Below, one piece after another: positions 42,623 through 52,495 of a DNA stretch of 54,682 nt (its first letter is position 1; each line of letters starts with the position of its first letter). The position numbers were made by a program, and so were the translations under genes. The DNA comes from Flavobacteriales bacterium (lineage in GTDB: Bacteria > Bacteroidota > Bacteroidia > Flavobacteriales_D > Parvicellaceae). The stretch covers positions 1 to 54,682 of the forward strand of contig JAQXDK010000045.1 in the NCBI GenBank assembly GCA_029251405.1, in the 5' to 3' direction. A model generated the notes under the pieces. It had not been told where the DNA came from, ran no database searches, and saw nothing but the letters and a program-made list of their open reading frames with translations.

Positions 42623-43598
42623 TAATAAAAGAACTGTCTGTTAAACATTTTAAAAAAGAAACTAAATCTTCTTTTTCAGATTGGCTTATTTCAAAAGGTT
42701 TTATCCAGTCATGCTTGTTTTTATGATTCATACCACCCTTGGAATAATGTTCTATAACTTCTTCTAAAGACTCCAAACTTCCATTATGCATATATGGACC
42801 AGTGACTTCAATATTTCTTAATGTAGGGACTTTAAAACAACCGTTGTCATTTTCATTTAAAGTAACTCTCATTTTACCCATATCTTGGTAGTTCTCGTAT
42901 AAACCGTTATTAACAATTTGACCATTTGAGAAATTAAAACCACTATGACATTTTACACAATTCAATTTCTTAAAAAGTTCCATTCCATTTATTTCGGACG
43001 TTGATAAAGCAGCAGAATTATTTTGAAAATAAAATTGATCGTACCTAGAGTTCCCACTTATTAAAGTTCTTTCAAAACTAGCAATTGACTGGGTAATTAA
43101 TTTTGGAGTTGGTATTGCACCAAAAGCCTTTTGAAATAGATCTAAATATGCTGGATTTTTTTTTAGTCTTTCGGTTAGTAATAAAACATGAAAATCAAAT
43201 TCATTTTTTTCATGAATCGGAACCAACGCTTGCTCTTCTAAAGAAGGATTTACACCGTCCCTTAAAAAGTTTTTATTGTAAACAATATTAGTGAGTGTAG
43301 GGGTGTTTCTAGTTACCGTTCTTTTTTTAATCCCTTCTGCAGTTCTTAAGCCGTCTGTGTATGCATATTTTGGAATGTGACAAGAAGCACATGAAACTGA
43401 AGAATCTCTAGACAAAAGAGGATCAAAAAATAATTTTTTTCCAAGATCAATTTTTACTTTACTGAGTTTATTTTCAGCTGGTATTTCTGGTTTAGGGAAC
43501 CCAGCAGGGACAGATAAATAAAAGTTTTTATCTGTATCGAATGAAAAAAAGAAACATATTAGAAATAGAAAAACAAGATTATTTTTATTGGACAACAT
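42612..43598 (-). CDS. Di-haem cytochrome c peroxidase (MauG/MbnH-like)
   Basis: 328 residues with a signal peptide or anchor (about 1-25) and two haem-c sites: CASCH (70-74) and CVKCH (214-218). Distal features of the family are visible, such as FDPLLSRDSSVSC, RNTPTLTNIVYNKNF, PTLRNIEVTGPYMHNGS and the ALVPIHEKNEF loop. The family includes classical peroxidases and MauG-type enzymes that oxidise protein side chains. It overlaps, by 14 bases, the upstream MbnP-like gene, and methanotroph MbnH is such a di-haem enzyme, so an MbnH-like role in modifying its partner is likely. Confidence 0.9.
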   Translation of the reverse strand: MLSNKNNLVFLFLICFFFSFDTDKNFYLSVPAGFPKPEIPAENKLSKVKIDLGKKLFFDPLLSRDSSVSCASCHIPKYAYTDGLRTAEGIKKRTVTRNTPTLTNIVYNKNFLRDGVNPSLEEQALVPIHEKNEFDFHVLLLTERLKKNPAYLDLFQKAFGAIPTPKLITQSIASFERTLISGNSRYDQFYFQNNSAALSTSEINGMELFKKLNCVKCHSGFNFSNGQIVNNGLYENYQDMGKMRVTLNENDNGCFKVPTLRNIEVTGPYMHNGSLESLEEVIEHYSKGGMNHKNKHDWIKPFEISQSEKEDLVSFLKCLTDSSFITNY

Positions 43599-44559
43599 TA
43601 AACTTTTTATAAATCATCTCTAATCCATTATCTATGGTTACAATATAAATTCCAGTTGCAAACTCTTTAAGAGGAAAATAACTACCCTCACTAGGCAAAT
43701 TATTTTCGTACAATTTAACTTTTCCGTTTATATCTGTAATTTTTAAATTCACTTTTTGGTTGGAATTAAAATGATAATTTATGGTTGGGGCAAATGCTAA
43801 AGTGTAATCCATAAAAATGTAATTATTATTTTTTGGAGATTCAATTGAGGAGGAAATTATATTATATGATTCAAAAACATTCATAGAATATGAATTATTA
43901 CACATTAGTAGGTTGTTGGTGCTGCTACTGTGGTCAACTCCAACTGTTGATAAATTAAGTCCTGAAAGAAACCTTTCGGCATTAACTTTTAAGTCAATAT
44001 AAATAGTATCGTTAGAATTTACTGGGTTAACATTTATTTGATCAATAGGACTTAACATTTGATCTCCTAAAGCGTGTAATTCGAATGGTGTATCTGGATT
44101 ATTGTCATTATTTGCATCCGTATATCCATTAGTAGTAACAAAAAAGTATCCTGAAGGCCATCCCCAATCCATTGGAGGACTTTTAGGTCCCAAAGGGTGG
44201 GAACCTGTATAATTCGTTGTATTTCCACTGTTTGCAATTTGATCCACACCTACATCAAAACGTATAGCCTCAACATTAGATACGCTAAAATCACCTAAAT
44301 AGTAGTTGGTTATGTGGCCACTAGCTAAAACATAAGTGTTAGGTAAAAGTGAAATTTGACCGCCGTCATATTCAATTTCAAAACCCGATAAATAATATTG
44401 TAATCTGGTGTAATAGTTTTGTACACCATCTAAATCAAAATTTTCATTGTAGTGAAATGTAGAGTCATTTAAAAAGTGATTTAACCGTAGAACAATCTTT
44501 TTTTGTGCACTAACATTAATAAATAAAGTAACTAATAGAAATAAAATGATTTTTTTCAT
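43585..44559 (-). CDS. MbnP-like copper-binding-type protein with a T9SS-like tail
   Basis: 324 residues. Signal peptide (about 1-18), then an MbnP-type beta-domain from RLNHFLNDSTFHYNENFDLD to about 230, including TRLQYYLSGFEIEYDGG, VEAIRFDVGVD and PMDWGWPSGYFFVTTNGY with Trp132 and Trp134. The last 80 residues (KVNLKITDINGKVKLYENNL, then GIYIVTIDNGLEMIYKKF) are a type A T9SS sorting domain, so the mature protein should reach the cell surface. In methanotrophs MbnP binds copper after MbnH converts a Trp to kynurenine. Here the pair has no methanobactin genes near it. Confidence 0.82.
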   Translation of the reverse strand: MKKIILFLLVTLFINVSAQKKIVLRLNHFLNDSTFHYNENFDLDGVQNYYTRLQYYLSGFEIEYDGGQISLLPNTYVLASGHITNYYLGDFSVSNVEAIRFDVGVDQIANSGNTTNYTGSHPLGPKSPPMDWGWPSGYFFVTTNGYTDANNDNNPDTPFELHALGDQMLSPIDQINVNPVNSNDTIYIDLKVNAERFLSGLNLSTVGVDHSSSTNNLLMCNNSYSMNVFESYNIISSSIESPKNNNYIFMDYTLAFAPTINYHFNSNQKVNLKITDINGKVKLYENNLPSEGSYFPLKEFATGIYIVTIDNGLEMIYKKFNVVQ

Positions 44560-44575
44560 AATTAAATTTAAAAAA

Positions 44576-46924
44576 TTATAATAAATTCTCTATAAATAAT
44601 TTTAAAATTCTTTTGTATTCGTTGTACCAGCTGGTAGATTGCTTAAATCCATGAGGCTCTACTGGGAAAAGTGCTAATTCCCAATCCTCTTTTTTTAGTT
44701 CAATAAATCTCTGAGAAAGTCTAACAACGTCTTGAAATTGAACATTATCATCCATAACTCCATGTAACATTAACAAGTTGTCTTCTAAATTTTCAGCAAA
44801 ATATATAGGTGAGCTTTTCTTAAAAGATAGGCTATCTAACAGCGGTGTATTTAAAATATTGGAGGTGTATTCATGATTGTAATGGGCCCAATCAGTTACC
44901 GACCTCAAAGCTGCTCCACAATTAAATTTTCCTGGTTCGGTCAACAATGCCATTAAAGTTATGAAGCCACCGTAACTACCACCGTAAATACCAATCTTGT
45001 TGGAATCAACCGCTAATTTATTTATTAAATAATCTCTTCCAGAAAGTTGATCTTTTAGGTCCCACCCACCCATATGTCTATAAATAGCAGTTCTCCAATC
45101 TCTTCCATAACCTTCTGATGCGCGGTAATCTATATCTAAGACCGTGAAACCCAAATCACAAAGTAAATTATGAAACATATATTCTCTGAAATAGCTGCTC
45201 CACCAATTATGGGCATTTTGTAGATATCCTGCTCCGTGGACAAATATTATTCCAGCTCCATTTGATTTTTCTTTTGTTGGCTTATATAATCTTGTTGGGA
45301 GTGATACTCCATCATCTCCTTTGAAATTAATTATCGGTGGTTTTCTCCATTGATATGCCTCATAAGAGCTGGTAGTAGAATGAGTTATTTTAGTTATTAA
45401 AGCATTTGGCTGGTTTAATGTAGCATATAATTCCCAAGGACGATCAGCAGTAGAATATAAAAAAGCAAGTTTTTTTTCGTCTGGAGAAATTTTCACTAGA
45501 TAACTTCCTATAGAATCTAGTACTGGAACCAATTCTTTAGTTTTGTGTTTTAGATGATAAAAACCACGATTACCAGCATTAGATTTATTTAATGTTAAAT
45601 AAAAAGTTTCACCATCATTTGAAAGGCTAGCATCTCTAACTTCAAAACTACCATCTGTAAGTGTTGTTTTTTTTAGTTTATTTAGGGATTTTTTATAAAG
45701 ATGAGAGTATCCAGTTTCCTCAGATTGGTACCATATTGAACGGTCTTCATCCATCCAACCCATTGCACCACGAGCACTATTCCACCCTGAAATTCCTGGA
45801 CCACCTATCCAAGCAGTATCATGTTGATGGTCAATTTCTTTAAGAATACCAGAACCTAAATCCAGTTCAGTAATCCATCGGTCTTTATTATCTAGAGACC
45901 TTATTTCAATAATCGCCTTATCCCCTTTTCTATTAAATATTGGTGAGTGAAAAGTAACCAGTTTGGGCAAATCTGATGTTTTTTTGAAACTATCTTTTTC
46001 ATATTCTTTTAAAAATTCTGGTCTTTTAAAAATTCCTGATAGATCATCAACTCTTACTGAGAAAGACGTGTCTTTATCAAAAGAGTAAACATAAATACTT
46101 TCTTTTCTATCTGGTCGACCTACTTTAGGTCTGGCATTTTTAATTTTAGACCAACCGTCAAGATTTAAATAGTTTTCTACATGAGTTGCTTTAATTTTTT
46201 GTTTTTCTATTACGCTATAAATAGCTGACTTTTCATCTGGAGAAATAAAAATATCTTTAACTTGAGCTACCTCTAAAGGTTTTCTTTTCCAAGAATTGAC
46301 ATTTTTCAAGTAGTCTTTAGAGTATTGATTTTTTGACTTTTTCTCTCTATGATATTGAAAAAGTTCAAGCTGCTGATTTTCTAAAAAATGTTCATGTGTA
46401 CTTTTATTATTTTTTTTAGAACTGTTAGTAAAATTAAGTACTTCCCTATAAAATGTATGGATTAAATCTATTTTACATAAAGTATTATTTCTTACGAAAT
46501 AGACTACTGATTCATTATTTACTAGCTGAGGTGCATGAATATCATCGTAAGTTTCATAAATAATTTCAGGATTATTTTCACCAACCTTCCATTTTAGAAG
46601 TCTACCATTTTTAGTATAAACGTAAAACTTATTAGAAATATGTTTTTTAATATTCCAAGTGGGAATTTCGGAAATATCATCATAATTCATCTTTAGTGGT
46701 TTGAAATTTTCAACTATAAAATTTTGTGAATTTATTTCATTGTCTGGATTCCATTTAAAAGTTATTTTACCACTGGGTAACCAAGAATGGTTTTCAGGCC
46801 AGAATCCAATAAATTCTTTCCCAGTCATTATTTCTTCCAGATCTAGATCTTTAGCTTGAGAAAAAACCATTGATTTACTGAAAATCAGAACAATAAATAG
46901 CGAAGAAATAATTGAATAATTCAT
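44576..46924 (-). CDS. S9-family serine peptidase (prolyl-oligopeptidase/DPP-like), secreted
   Basis: 782 residues. Signal peptide (about 1-22), a beta-propeller region to about 530, and an alpha/beta-hydrolase domain at the end. The nucleophile Ser is in GIYGGSYGGFITLMAL, the Asp in LLMLHGVMDDNVQF and the His in FPVEPHGFKQS, the last about 30 residues from the C-terminus. It probably trims oligopeptides in the periplasm. It is 16 bases upstream of the MbnP-like gene on the same strand. Confidence 0.92.
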   Translation of the reverse strand: MNYSIISSLFIVLIFSKSMVFSQAKDLDLEEIMTGKEFIGFWPENHSWLPSGKITFKWNPDNEINSQNFIVENFKPLKMNYDDISEIPTWNIKKHISNKFYVYTKNGRLLKWKVGENNPEIIYETYDDIHAPQLVNNESVVYFVRNNTLCKIDLIHTFYREVLNFTNSSKKNNKSTHEHFLENQQLELFQYHREKKSKNQYSKDYLKNVNSWKRKPLEVAQVKDIFISPDEKSAIYSVIEKQKIKATHVENYLNLDGWSKIKNARPKVGRPDRKESIYVYSFDKDTSFSVRVDDLSGIFKRPEFLKEYEKDSFKKTSDLPKLVTFHSPIFNRKGDKAIIEIRSLDNKDRWITELDLGSGILKEIDHQHDTAWIGGPGISGWNSARGAMGWMDEDRSIWYQSEETGYSHLYKKSLNKLKKTTLTDGSFEVRDASLSNDGETFYLTLNKSNAGNRGFYHLKHKTKELVPVLDSIGSYLVKISPDEKKLAFLYSTADRPWELYATLNQPNALITKITHSTTSSYEAYQWRKPPIINFKGDDGVSLPTRLYKPTKEKSNGAGIIFVHGAGYLQNAHNWWSSYFREYMFHNLLCDLGFTVLDIDYRASEGYGRDWRTAIYRHMGGWDLKDQLSGRDYLINKLAVDSNKIGIYGGSYGGFITLMALLTEPGKFNCGAALRSVTDWAHYNHEYTSNILNTPLLDSLSFKKSSPIYFAENLEDNLLMLHGVMDDNVQFQDVVRLSQRFIELKKEDWELALFPVEPHGFKQSTSWYNEYKRILKLFIENLL

Positions 46925-47010
46925 GGTTTATTTTTAGATACTAATTTAATGTAATATTGATTAAATGTAAATTATAGCAATGGGATTGTTTAGATTACTA
47001 ATTTTGTAAC

Positions 47011-47463
47011 ATGTCTTCTAAAGTTGAGATAAAAAATAAAAGGGCAAGATTTGAATTTGAGTTTGTGGAAACATTCACAGCTGGTGTACAACTATTTGGC
47101 ACTGAAATAAAATCTATACGAAATAGCAAAGCGAGTATTGCTGAATCTTATGGTGTAATAATTAAAAACGAACTTTTTATCCGAAACATGTACATAGCAG
47201 ATTATGAAAATGCTGGACATTTTAATCATGACAGTAAACGAGACCGTAAGTTGCTTTTAAATAAAATTGAAATCTCAAAAATTAATAAAAAGCTAAAAAA
47301 CAAGGGGCTTACCATAGTGCCAACTAGACTATTTATAAGTAATAATGGATGGGCGAAAATGAATATCGCAGTTGCCAAAGGGAAAAAAATCCACGATAAA
47401 AGAGAAGATTTAAAGACAAAAGATGTGAAAAGAGAGATAGATAGACAGTTAAAGAATTTTTAA
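47011..47463 (+). CDS. smpB: SsrA-binding protein SmpB
   Basis: 150 residues, the family length. VEIKNKRARFEFEFVETFTA at the start, GTEIKSIRNSKASIAESYG, NYFIR-like FIRNMYIADYENAGHFNHD, and the basic C-terminal tail (KKIHDKREDLKTKDVKREI). It pairs with tmRNA to rescue stalled ribosomes. A TAATTTTG box lies five bases before the ATG. Its stop shares TTAA with the convergent M1 peptidase gene. Confidence 0.95.
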   Translation: MSSKVEIKNKRARFEFEFVETFTAGVQLFGTEIKSIRNSKASIAESYGVIIKNELFIRNMYIADYENAGHFNHDSKRDRKLLLNKIEISKINKKLKNKGLTIVPTRLFISNNGWAKMNIAVAKGKKIHDKREDLKTKDVKREIDRQLKNF

Positions 47464-49337
47464 TTTAATATTTCATCTATCGTATTGTAAGAAACGTAAT
47501 GATAATTATTTCTTGCTTTTTGATAAACACCTTTAGCCCAAAGTTTGTGGTCAGAATTTTTAGAAAGCTCTGTGTAAAGAGGTTGTAAAAACTTTCTTCT
47601 ACCAATTTTAATTAAAAATTTTTCTAGATTTTCAAATGCTGGCTGGTAGTCTGTCTTTATACATTGTAAAAACCAAACTGCCAATATTTCAGAATTTCCG
47701 CTATTAGATAAATTAAAATTACGATCTAAATCTGTTAGTTGTGTAATAGTTACTTCTTTAGGAAGATGTTTTATAAAATGTAACCATTCATGAGTAGACC
47801 AATTCACAGTCTTCAACTTTAAAGAGTTCGCTCCCTTTTCAATAAACTCAGTTGCTAAATTTTCAGCATCTTCAAATCTTTTAGAGATAACTTTAGGACA
47901 ATTTTCTGGAAGACCAGATTCATAAATCCAATCCTGAATATTAAAAGTTGCATTAGATGCATTTAATAAATTTTCATTTAAATATGTTTCAAAATCTTTA
48001 GTTACAATGGTTTTAAATTTATGATCGTTAAAATAATTCTTTAAAAAAGTATCCATTTTCTCTCTACCTACCTTTTCTTCCAACATTCTTAAAAAGAAAT
48101 ATCCTTTTTCATAAGCAATATCAGTCATGGCGTCGTCTGGATGTAAACCAACCATATTTAATTTAAGGCGCTGCATAGTTGGTTCTAAATGTGATATTTC
48201 TTCAGTTAAATCTTGATAACCGAGAAGGGCTAACATTTCAGAATAATCTCTTCCGTAAAGAGATTCCATAATTCTTCTCTCAAAATAAACGGTAAAGCCT
48301 TCGTTTAACCAGAAATCGTTCCAAGTGGCATTAGTAACTAAGTTTCCACTCCAAGAATGTGCTAACTCGTGAGCAATGAGAGCTACTAAGCTTCTGTCTC
48401 CAGCAATAATAGTAGGTGTTGCAAAAGTAAGTCGTGGATTTTCCATTCCACCAAAAGGGAAACTTGGAGGTAGTACAATTACATCGTACCTGTCCCAATC
48501 ATAATTACCATATAATTTCTCAGCAGCGTCTACCATTTTCCCCATGTCCACTAACTCATTGGCACAATCTTCAATCATGGTAGGCTCTGCATAAACACCC
48601 GTTCTTTCATCCACTGGTTTAAAAGCTAAATTACCAACTGCTAAAGCAATTAAATAGGGAGGAATGGGTTGCTTCATTTCAAAATTATAACTATTTAAAT
48701 CAACTATTTTTTGAGGATTTGCCGCACTCATTACGGCCATCATATTTTCAGGGGTTTGAATATGAGCAGAATAAGTAATTCTTAAGCCAGGAGAATCCTG
48801 TATTGGTATCCAAGACCTTGTAAATATAGATTGGCCTTGGGTATACATAAAAGGGAATGCTTTTCCTGCTGTTTGGTTAGGTAATAACCAATCTAAAGCT
48901 TCAGATTTCGCAGTAGTATTATAAAATAAAGTAACTTTTTTAGAAACTTCTAATAATTGTATTTTAACGGCTGTACCTAATAGTTCGTCAAATTTACCAA
49001 GTTCATAATTCAACTTGTTTCCTTTTCCGTCTGTTACACTATCAATTTCTAAATATTTAGAATCTAAAACAAGTATATTGGTATCAGTTTTTTTAATAAA
49101 ATCGTGAGTTACAAAACCCTTTAAAATTTTATTTTCAAAATCAACTTTTAAATTTAAATGCGAATTTGTAATGGTAACATCTTGATAATTGGATAATGTA
49201 TGGCTATCTGTTGCGCTACTATTTTTAGTTGAATTATTTAGATTGATAGTCTCATTATCTGATTTATTGTCCTCTTGAAAACAACTAGTTAAAGAAAAAA
49301 ACAAAAGGAAAACAAAGGCTAAATAATAAAATTTCAT
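47460..49337 (-). CDS. M1-family metallo-aminopeptidase, lipoprotein
   Basis: About 625 residues from ATG 49337, which gives a lipoprotein signal (MKFYYLAFVFLLFFSLTSC); the ORF also has an ATG nine codons upstream, which would hide it. Zinc site HELAHSWSGNLVTNATWNDF followed by LNEGF supplies the HExxH and the third Glu ligand 18 residues on. GGMENPRL is the substrate motif, and the C-terminal helical domain resembles leukotriene-A4-hydrolase-type M1 enzymes. It should release N-terminal residues from peptides at the cell envelope, matching the S9 peptidase and the POT transporter nearby. Confidence 0.92.
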   Translation of the reverse strand: MKFYYLAFVFLLFFSLTSCFQEDNKSDNETINLNNSTKNSSATDSHTLSNYQDVTITNSHLNLKVDFENKILKGFVTHDFIKKTDTNILVLDSKYLEIDSVTDGKGNKLNYELGKFDELLGTAVKIQLLEVSKKVTLFYNTTAKSEALDWLLPNQTAGKAFPFMYTQGQSIFTRSWIPIQDSPGLRITYSAHIQTPENMMAVMSAANPQKIVDLNSYNFEMKQPIPPYLIALAVGNLAFKPVDERTGVYAEPTMIEDCANELVDMGKMVDAAEKLYGNYDWDRYDVIVLPPSFPFGGMENPRLTFATPTIIAGDRSLVALIAHELAHSWSGNLVTNATWNDFWLNEGFTVYFERRIMESLYGRDYSEMLALLGYQDLTEEISHLEPTMQRLKLNMVGLHPDDAMTDIAYEKGYFFLRMLEEKVGREKMDTFLKNYFNDHKFKTIVTKDFETYLNENLLNASNATFNIQDWIYESGLPENCPKVISKRFEDAENLATEFIEKGANSLKLKTVNWSTHEWLHFIKHLPKEVTITQLTDLDRNFNLSNSGNSEILAVWFLQCIKTDYQPAFENLEKFLIKIGRRKFLQPLYTELSKNSDHKLWAKGVYQKARNNYHYVSYNTIDEILN

Positions 49338-49425
49338 ACTATTAATTTTTAGTAAAAATAACATTTCAATCGATTAAAAGATAACTATTGAAAATTTGAT
49401 AAATTCTAGAATTAAAAAAAATGTT

Positions 49426-49433
49426 TACTTTCA
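49426..49433 (+). promoter_or_regulatory. Possible -7 box of the peptide transporter gene
   Basis: TACTTTCA resembles TAnnTTTG with two changes, ending 22 bp before the ATG at 49456. Confidence 0.3.
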
Positions 49434-49455
49434 CAATTAGATAAAATCAAAATCT

Positions 49456-50946
49456 ATGACAACTATTGAAGCTAACGAAAAACACCCAAGAGGGTTAATG
49501 ACCCTATTTTTCTCAGAAATGTGGGAAAGATTCTGTTACTACGGAATGAGAACTCTTTTAACATTATTTCTTGTGAAATCTTTAATGATGGGAGATAGCG
49601 AAGCCTCTTTAATATACGGTGCATACACTGGACTGGTTTACGCAGCACCAATTTTAGGTGGAAGGATGGCCGATAAGTATTTAGGATATAGGTATGCTGT
49701 AATGTTAGGTGCAGTTTTAATGGCAATTGGAGAATTTTTGATTTTAGGTAACAATCAAAATATGATGCTCATTGGAATGGGGGCTTTAATTATTGGAAAT
49801 GGCTACTTTAAAGCTAATATTTCTACCATAGTTGGTAAACTTTATAAAGATAACGACCCTAGAAGAGATTCAGGATTCACTATTTTTTACATTGGTATTA
49901 ATGTTGGCGCGTTATTGGCCACCACAATAGTAGCTTATGTAGGAGAAACTTATGGTTTCAAATATGGATTTGGATTAGCTGGTTTAGGTATGCTTTTAGG
50001 ACTTACCATATTTTGGACTGGAAGAAAAAATTACGCTGCTGCTCCTGGATTGGATGTGCATGAGGCAGGTAAAAAGAAAATTCTAGGGCCTATAAATGTA
50101 CTTCACGCTATTACAATTGGTTCGTTATTTTTAATTCCTCTTTGCTATTTATTAATTATGCAAAATGAATTAATGGATTACATATTATTAGCATTATTTA
50201 TTGGTATTTCTTTTGTTCTTATTAGCGCAGGAAGTAAAGAAGATAAAAAGGAAAATGTTTCTATTTGGAAAGATAGAATGATTGCACTAATTATATTTAT
50301 GATTATTAATATATCATTTTGGGCTTGTTTTGAACAAGCAGGAACTTCTCTTACTCTTTTTGCAGACAGAAATGTAGATAGAATGTTATTTGGTTGGGAA
50401 ATGCCAGCAAGTATGACCCAGTTTTTTAATCCATTTTTTATTATTTTATTTGGATCTATCTTTTCTATTATGTGGGTGAAACTTTCTAAAATTGGTAAAA
50501 ACCCTAGTATTCCTCTAAAGTTTTGTTTTGGAATTGTTCAATTAGCACTGGGGTTTTTATTAACTAAATTAGGATATCAGTTTGTTAACGAAGCTTATCA
50601 AGTTCCTATTCTTACTCTTGTTTTTCTTTACATGCTTCATACAACTGGTGAATTATTTCTTTCCCCAATTGGATTGTCAATGGTTACCAAGTTATCTCCA
50701 AAGAACATGGCAGGAACTGCAATGGGAGCTTGGTTCTTAAGTTTTGCTATTGCTAATTATGTTGGAGGTAAAATTGCTGCTTTTACGGGCGGTCATGGTG
50801 GTAGTGGTGAAGAAGCTACTGCTGAAGCTGGTCTTTTACAATATTTAGATATTTTTTCTACAATAGGTTATGTATTGTTAGTAATTGCAGCTGTAATTTT
50901 CTTACTAAATAAGCCTATTAAGAAACTAATGCACGGAGTAGAATAA
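49456..50946 (+). CDS. Proton-dependent oligopeptide transporter (POT/PTR family)
   Basis: 496 residues with 12-14 membrane helices. The POT motif ExxERFxYYG is present as SEMWERFCYYGMRTLLTLFL (about 19-38), and YKDNDPRRDSGFTIFYIGIN is the PTR signature (about 131-150). FWACFEQAGTSL lies in the helix 7 region. The family takes up di- and tripeptides with protons, here probably those released by the two peptidases nearby. Confidence 0.95.
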   Translation: MTTIEANEKHPRGLMTLFFSEMWERFCYYGMRTLLTLFLVKSLMMGDSEASLIYGAYTGLVYAAPILGGRMADKYLGYRYAVMLGAVLMAIGEFLILGNNQNMMLIGMGALIIGNGYFKANISTIVGKLYKDNDPRRDSGFTIFYIGINVGALLATTIVAYVGETYGFKYGFGLAGLGMLLGLTIFWTGRKNYAAAPGLDVHEAGKKKILGPINVLHAITIGSLFLIPLCYLLIMQNELMDYILLALFIGISFVLISAGSKEDKKENVSIWKDRMIALIIFMIINISFWACFEQAGTSLTLFADRNVDRMLFGWEMPASMTQFFNPFFIILFGSIFSIMWVKLSKIGKNPSIPLKFCFGIVQLALGFLLTKLGYQFVNEAYQVPILTLVFLYMLHTTGELFLSPIGLSMVTKLSPKNMAGTAMGAWFLSFAIANYVGGKIAAFTGGHGGSGEEATAEAGLLQYLDIFSTIGYVLLVIAAVIFLLNKPIKKLMHGVE

Positions 50947-50948
50947 GG

Positions 50949-52355
50949 TTAAAATATTTTACTGGGGTTCATTATATTTTTTGGATCGAATACTTTTTTG
51001 ATGTTGCTCATTAATTTAAGTTCAACATCGTTAAATGCAATATCCATATAACTTTTTTGTACCCAACCAATTCCATGTTCTCCAGAAATAGTTCCACCAA
51101 GTGAAACTGTTAATTTAAAAATTTCTCTAATTGCTTTAGGTAATTCTTCTTCCCACTGGATTTCAGAAAGATTTCCTTTTATTATGTTTACATGTAAATT
51201 TCCGTCACCAGCATGTCCGTAACAAATAGACTCGAAACCGTATTTATCACCTATTTTTTTTACGCCTGAAAGTAAATCTGGTAATTTATATCTTGGTACT
51301 ACTGTATCTTCTTCTTTATATATGCTGTTTACTTTGACAGCCTCTCCTATTCTCCTTCTTATAAACCAAAGTTGCTCTTTTTGAGCTTCATCTTCAGCAA
51401 AAAGTATATTTTCCTCACAATTATGAGCTTCCACCACATTAAGAATTTTTTCCATTTCATCCATTAAATAGTCGGGGTTATTCCCATCTACTTCGATAAG
51501 AAGCAATGCTTTAGTTGAGTTAGACATTTCTAATTGAGCTTCATAGATATACTTAATAGTAAAATCTACAGCTTTTCTGTCCATAAATTCAAGGGCGGAG
51601 GGAATAACACCAGATTTAAAAATAGAAGCTACGGCACTACAAGCGTCGAGGGCGGAAGAAAACGGTACCAAAATCAACTTATTATATTTAGGCAAAGGCA
51701 ATAGCTTTAGGGTTGCTTGAGTGACAATACCTAATGTACCTTCACTACCAACCATTAGCTGAGTTAAATTATATCCGGTTGAATTTTTTAAGGTGTCTGC
51801 TCCAGTATTAATAATTTTTCCATCTGGTAAAACTACTTCAAGATTTAATACAAAATCTTTGGTGACTCCATATTTAACTGCTCTGGGGCCTCCACTATTC
51901 TCAGCAATATTTCCTCCAATAAAACAACTACCTCTACTTGCTGGATCAGGAGCATAATAAAGTCCTTCTTTTGCAACTTCTTCTTGTAAAGTTTGTGTTA
52001 TTACACCTGGCTGTACCTTAATTTGAAGATTATCTAAGTCTATTTTCAATATTTTATTGAATCTTTCCATTGACAAACCTATTCCACCATGAACGCAGAG
52101 CGATCCACCGCTCAGTCCAGTTCTAGCTCCAATTGGTGTAACGGGAATGTTATTTAAAAAGGCTAAATTCATTACCTCTGCAACTTCCTTAGTGTTTAAT
52201 GGTTTTAAAAGAACCTCTGGAGGGAAGTTTAGATTTTCTGTTTCATCGTGACCATAAGATTTAAGGTTCTTTTTATCGATATAAATATTTTTTTTACCCA
52301 CAATTAAAGAAAGTTCTTTAATTATACTTTTAGTGACTAAATTATAGTTATTCAT
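50949..52355 (-). CDS. FAD-linked oxidase, GlcD / D-lactate dehydrogenase type
   Basis: About 468 residues from ATG 52355; an upstream ATG would add 19 hydrophobic residues that do not fit the family. PCMH FAD domain: PVTPIGARTGLSGGSLCVHG, APDPASRGSCFIGGNIAENS and GSEGTLGIVTQATLKLLPLP. The C-terminal domain has CYGHAGDGNLHVNI and GGTISGEHGIGWVQK. Members oxidise 2-hydroxy acids such as glycolate or D-lactate; no GlcE/F partner or iron-sulfur domain lies next to it, so it is of the single-subunit type. The substrate is unassigned. Confidence 0.9.
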   Translation of the reverse strand: MNNYNLVTKSIIKELSLIVGKKNIYIDKKNLKSYGHDETENLNFPPEVLLKPLNTKEVAEVMNLAFLNNIPVTPIGARTGLSGGSLCVHGGIGLSMERFNKILKIDLDNLQIKVQPGVITQTLQEEVAKEGLYYAPDPASRGSCFIGGNIAENSGGPRAVKYGVTKDFVLNLEVVLPDGKIINTGADTLKNSTGYNLTQLMVGSEGTLGIVTQATLKLLPLPKYNKLILVPFSSALDACSAVASIFKSGVIPSALEFMDRKAVDFTIKYIYEAQLEMSNSTKALLLIEVDGNNPDYLMDEMEKILNVVEAHNCEENILFAEDEAQKEQLWFIRRRIGEAVKVNSIYKEEDTVVPRYKLPDLLSGVKKIGDKYGFESICYGHAGDGNLHVNIIKGNLSEIQWEEELPKAIREIFKLTVSLGGTISGEHGIGWVQKSYMDIAFNDVELKLMSNIKKVFDPKNIMNPSKIF

Positions 52356-52451
52356 CTTGTATTTATGGTTTAAAAAACTAAAAACAAGGTAATAAAAAGC
52401 TATGATAATCAAAACAAATGTTGAACAATGAACTATTTTTTACAAAACTAA

Positions 52452-52481
52452 TTGGAGATATCAATATGAACATTATATTTG
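52452..52481 (+). promoter_or_regulatory. Promoter of tRNA-Lys
   Basis: TTG at 52452-52454 and a perfect TAnnTTTG (TATATTTG) at 52474-52481, 19 bp apart. The tRNA begins 15 bp after the box. Confidence 0.6.
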
Positions 52482-52495
52482 CATTCGAAAATTTT

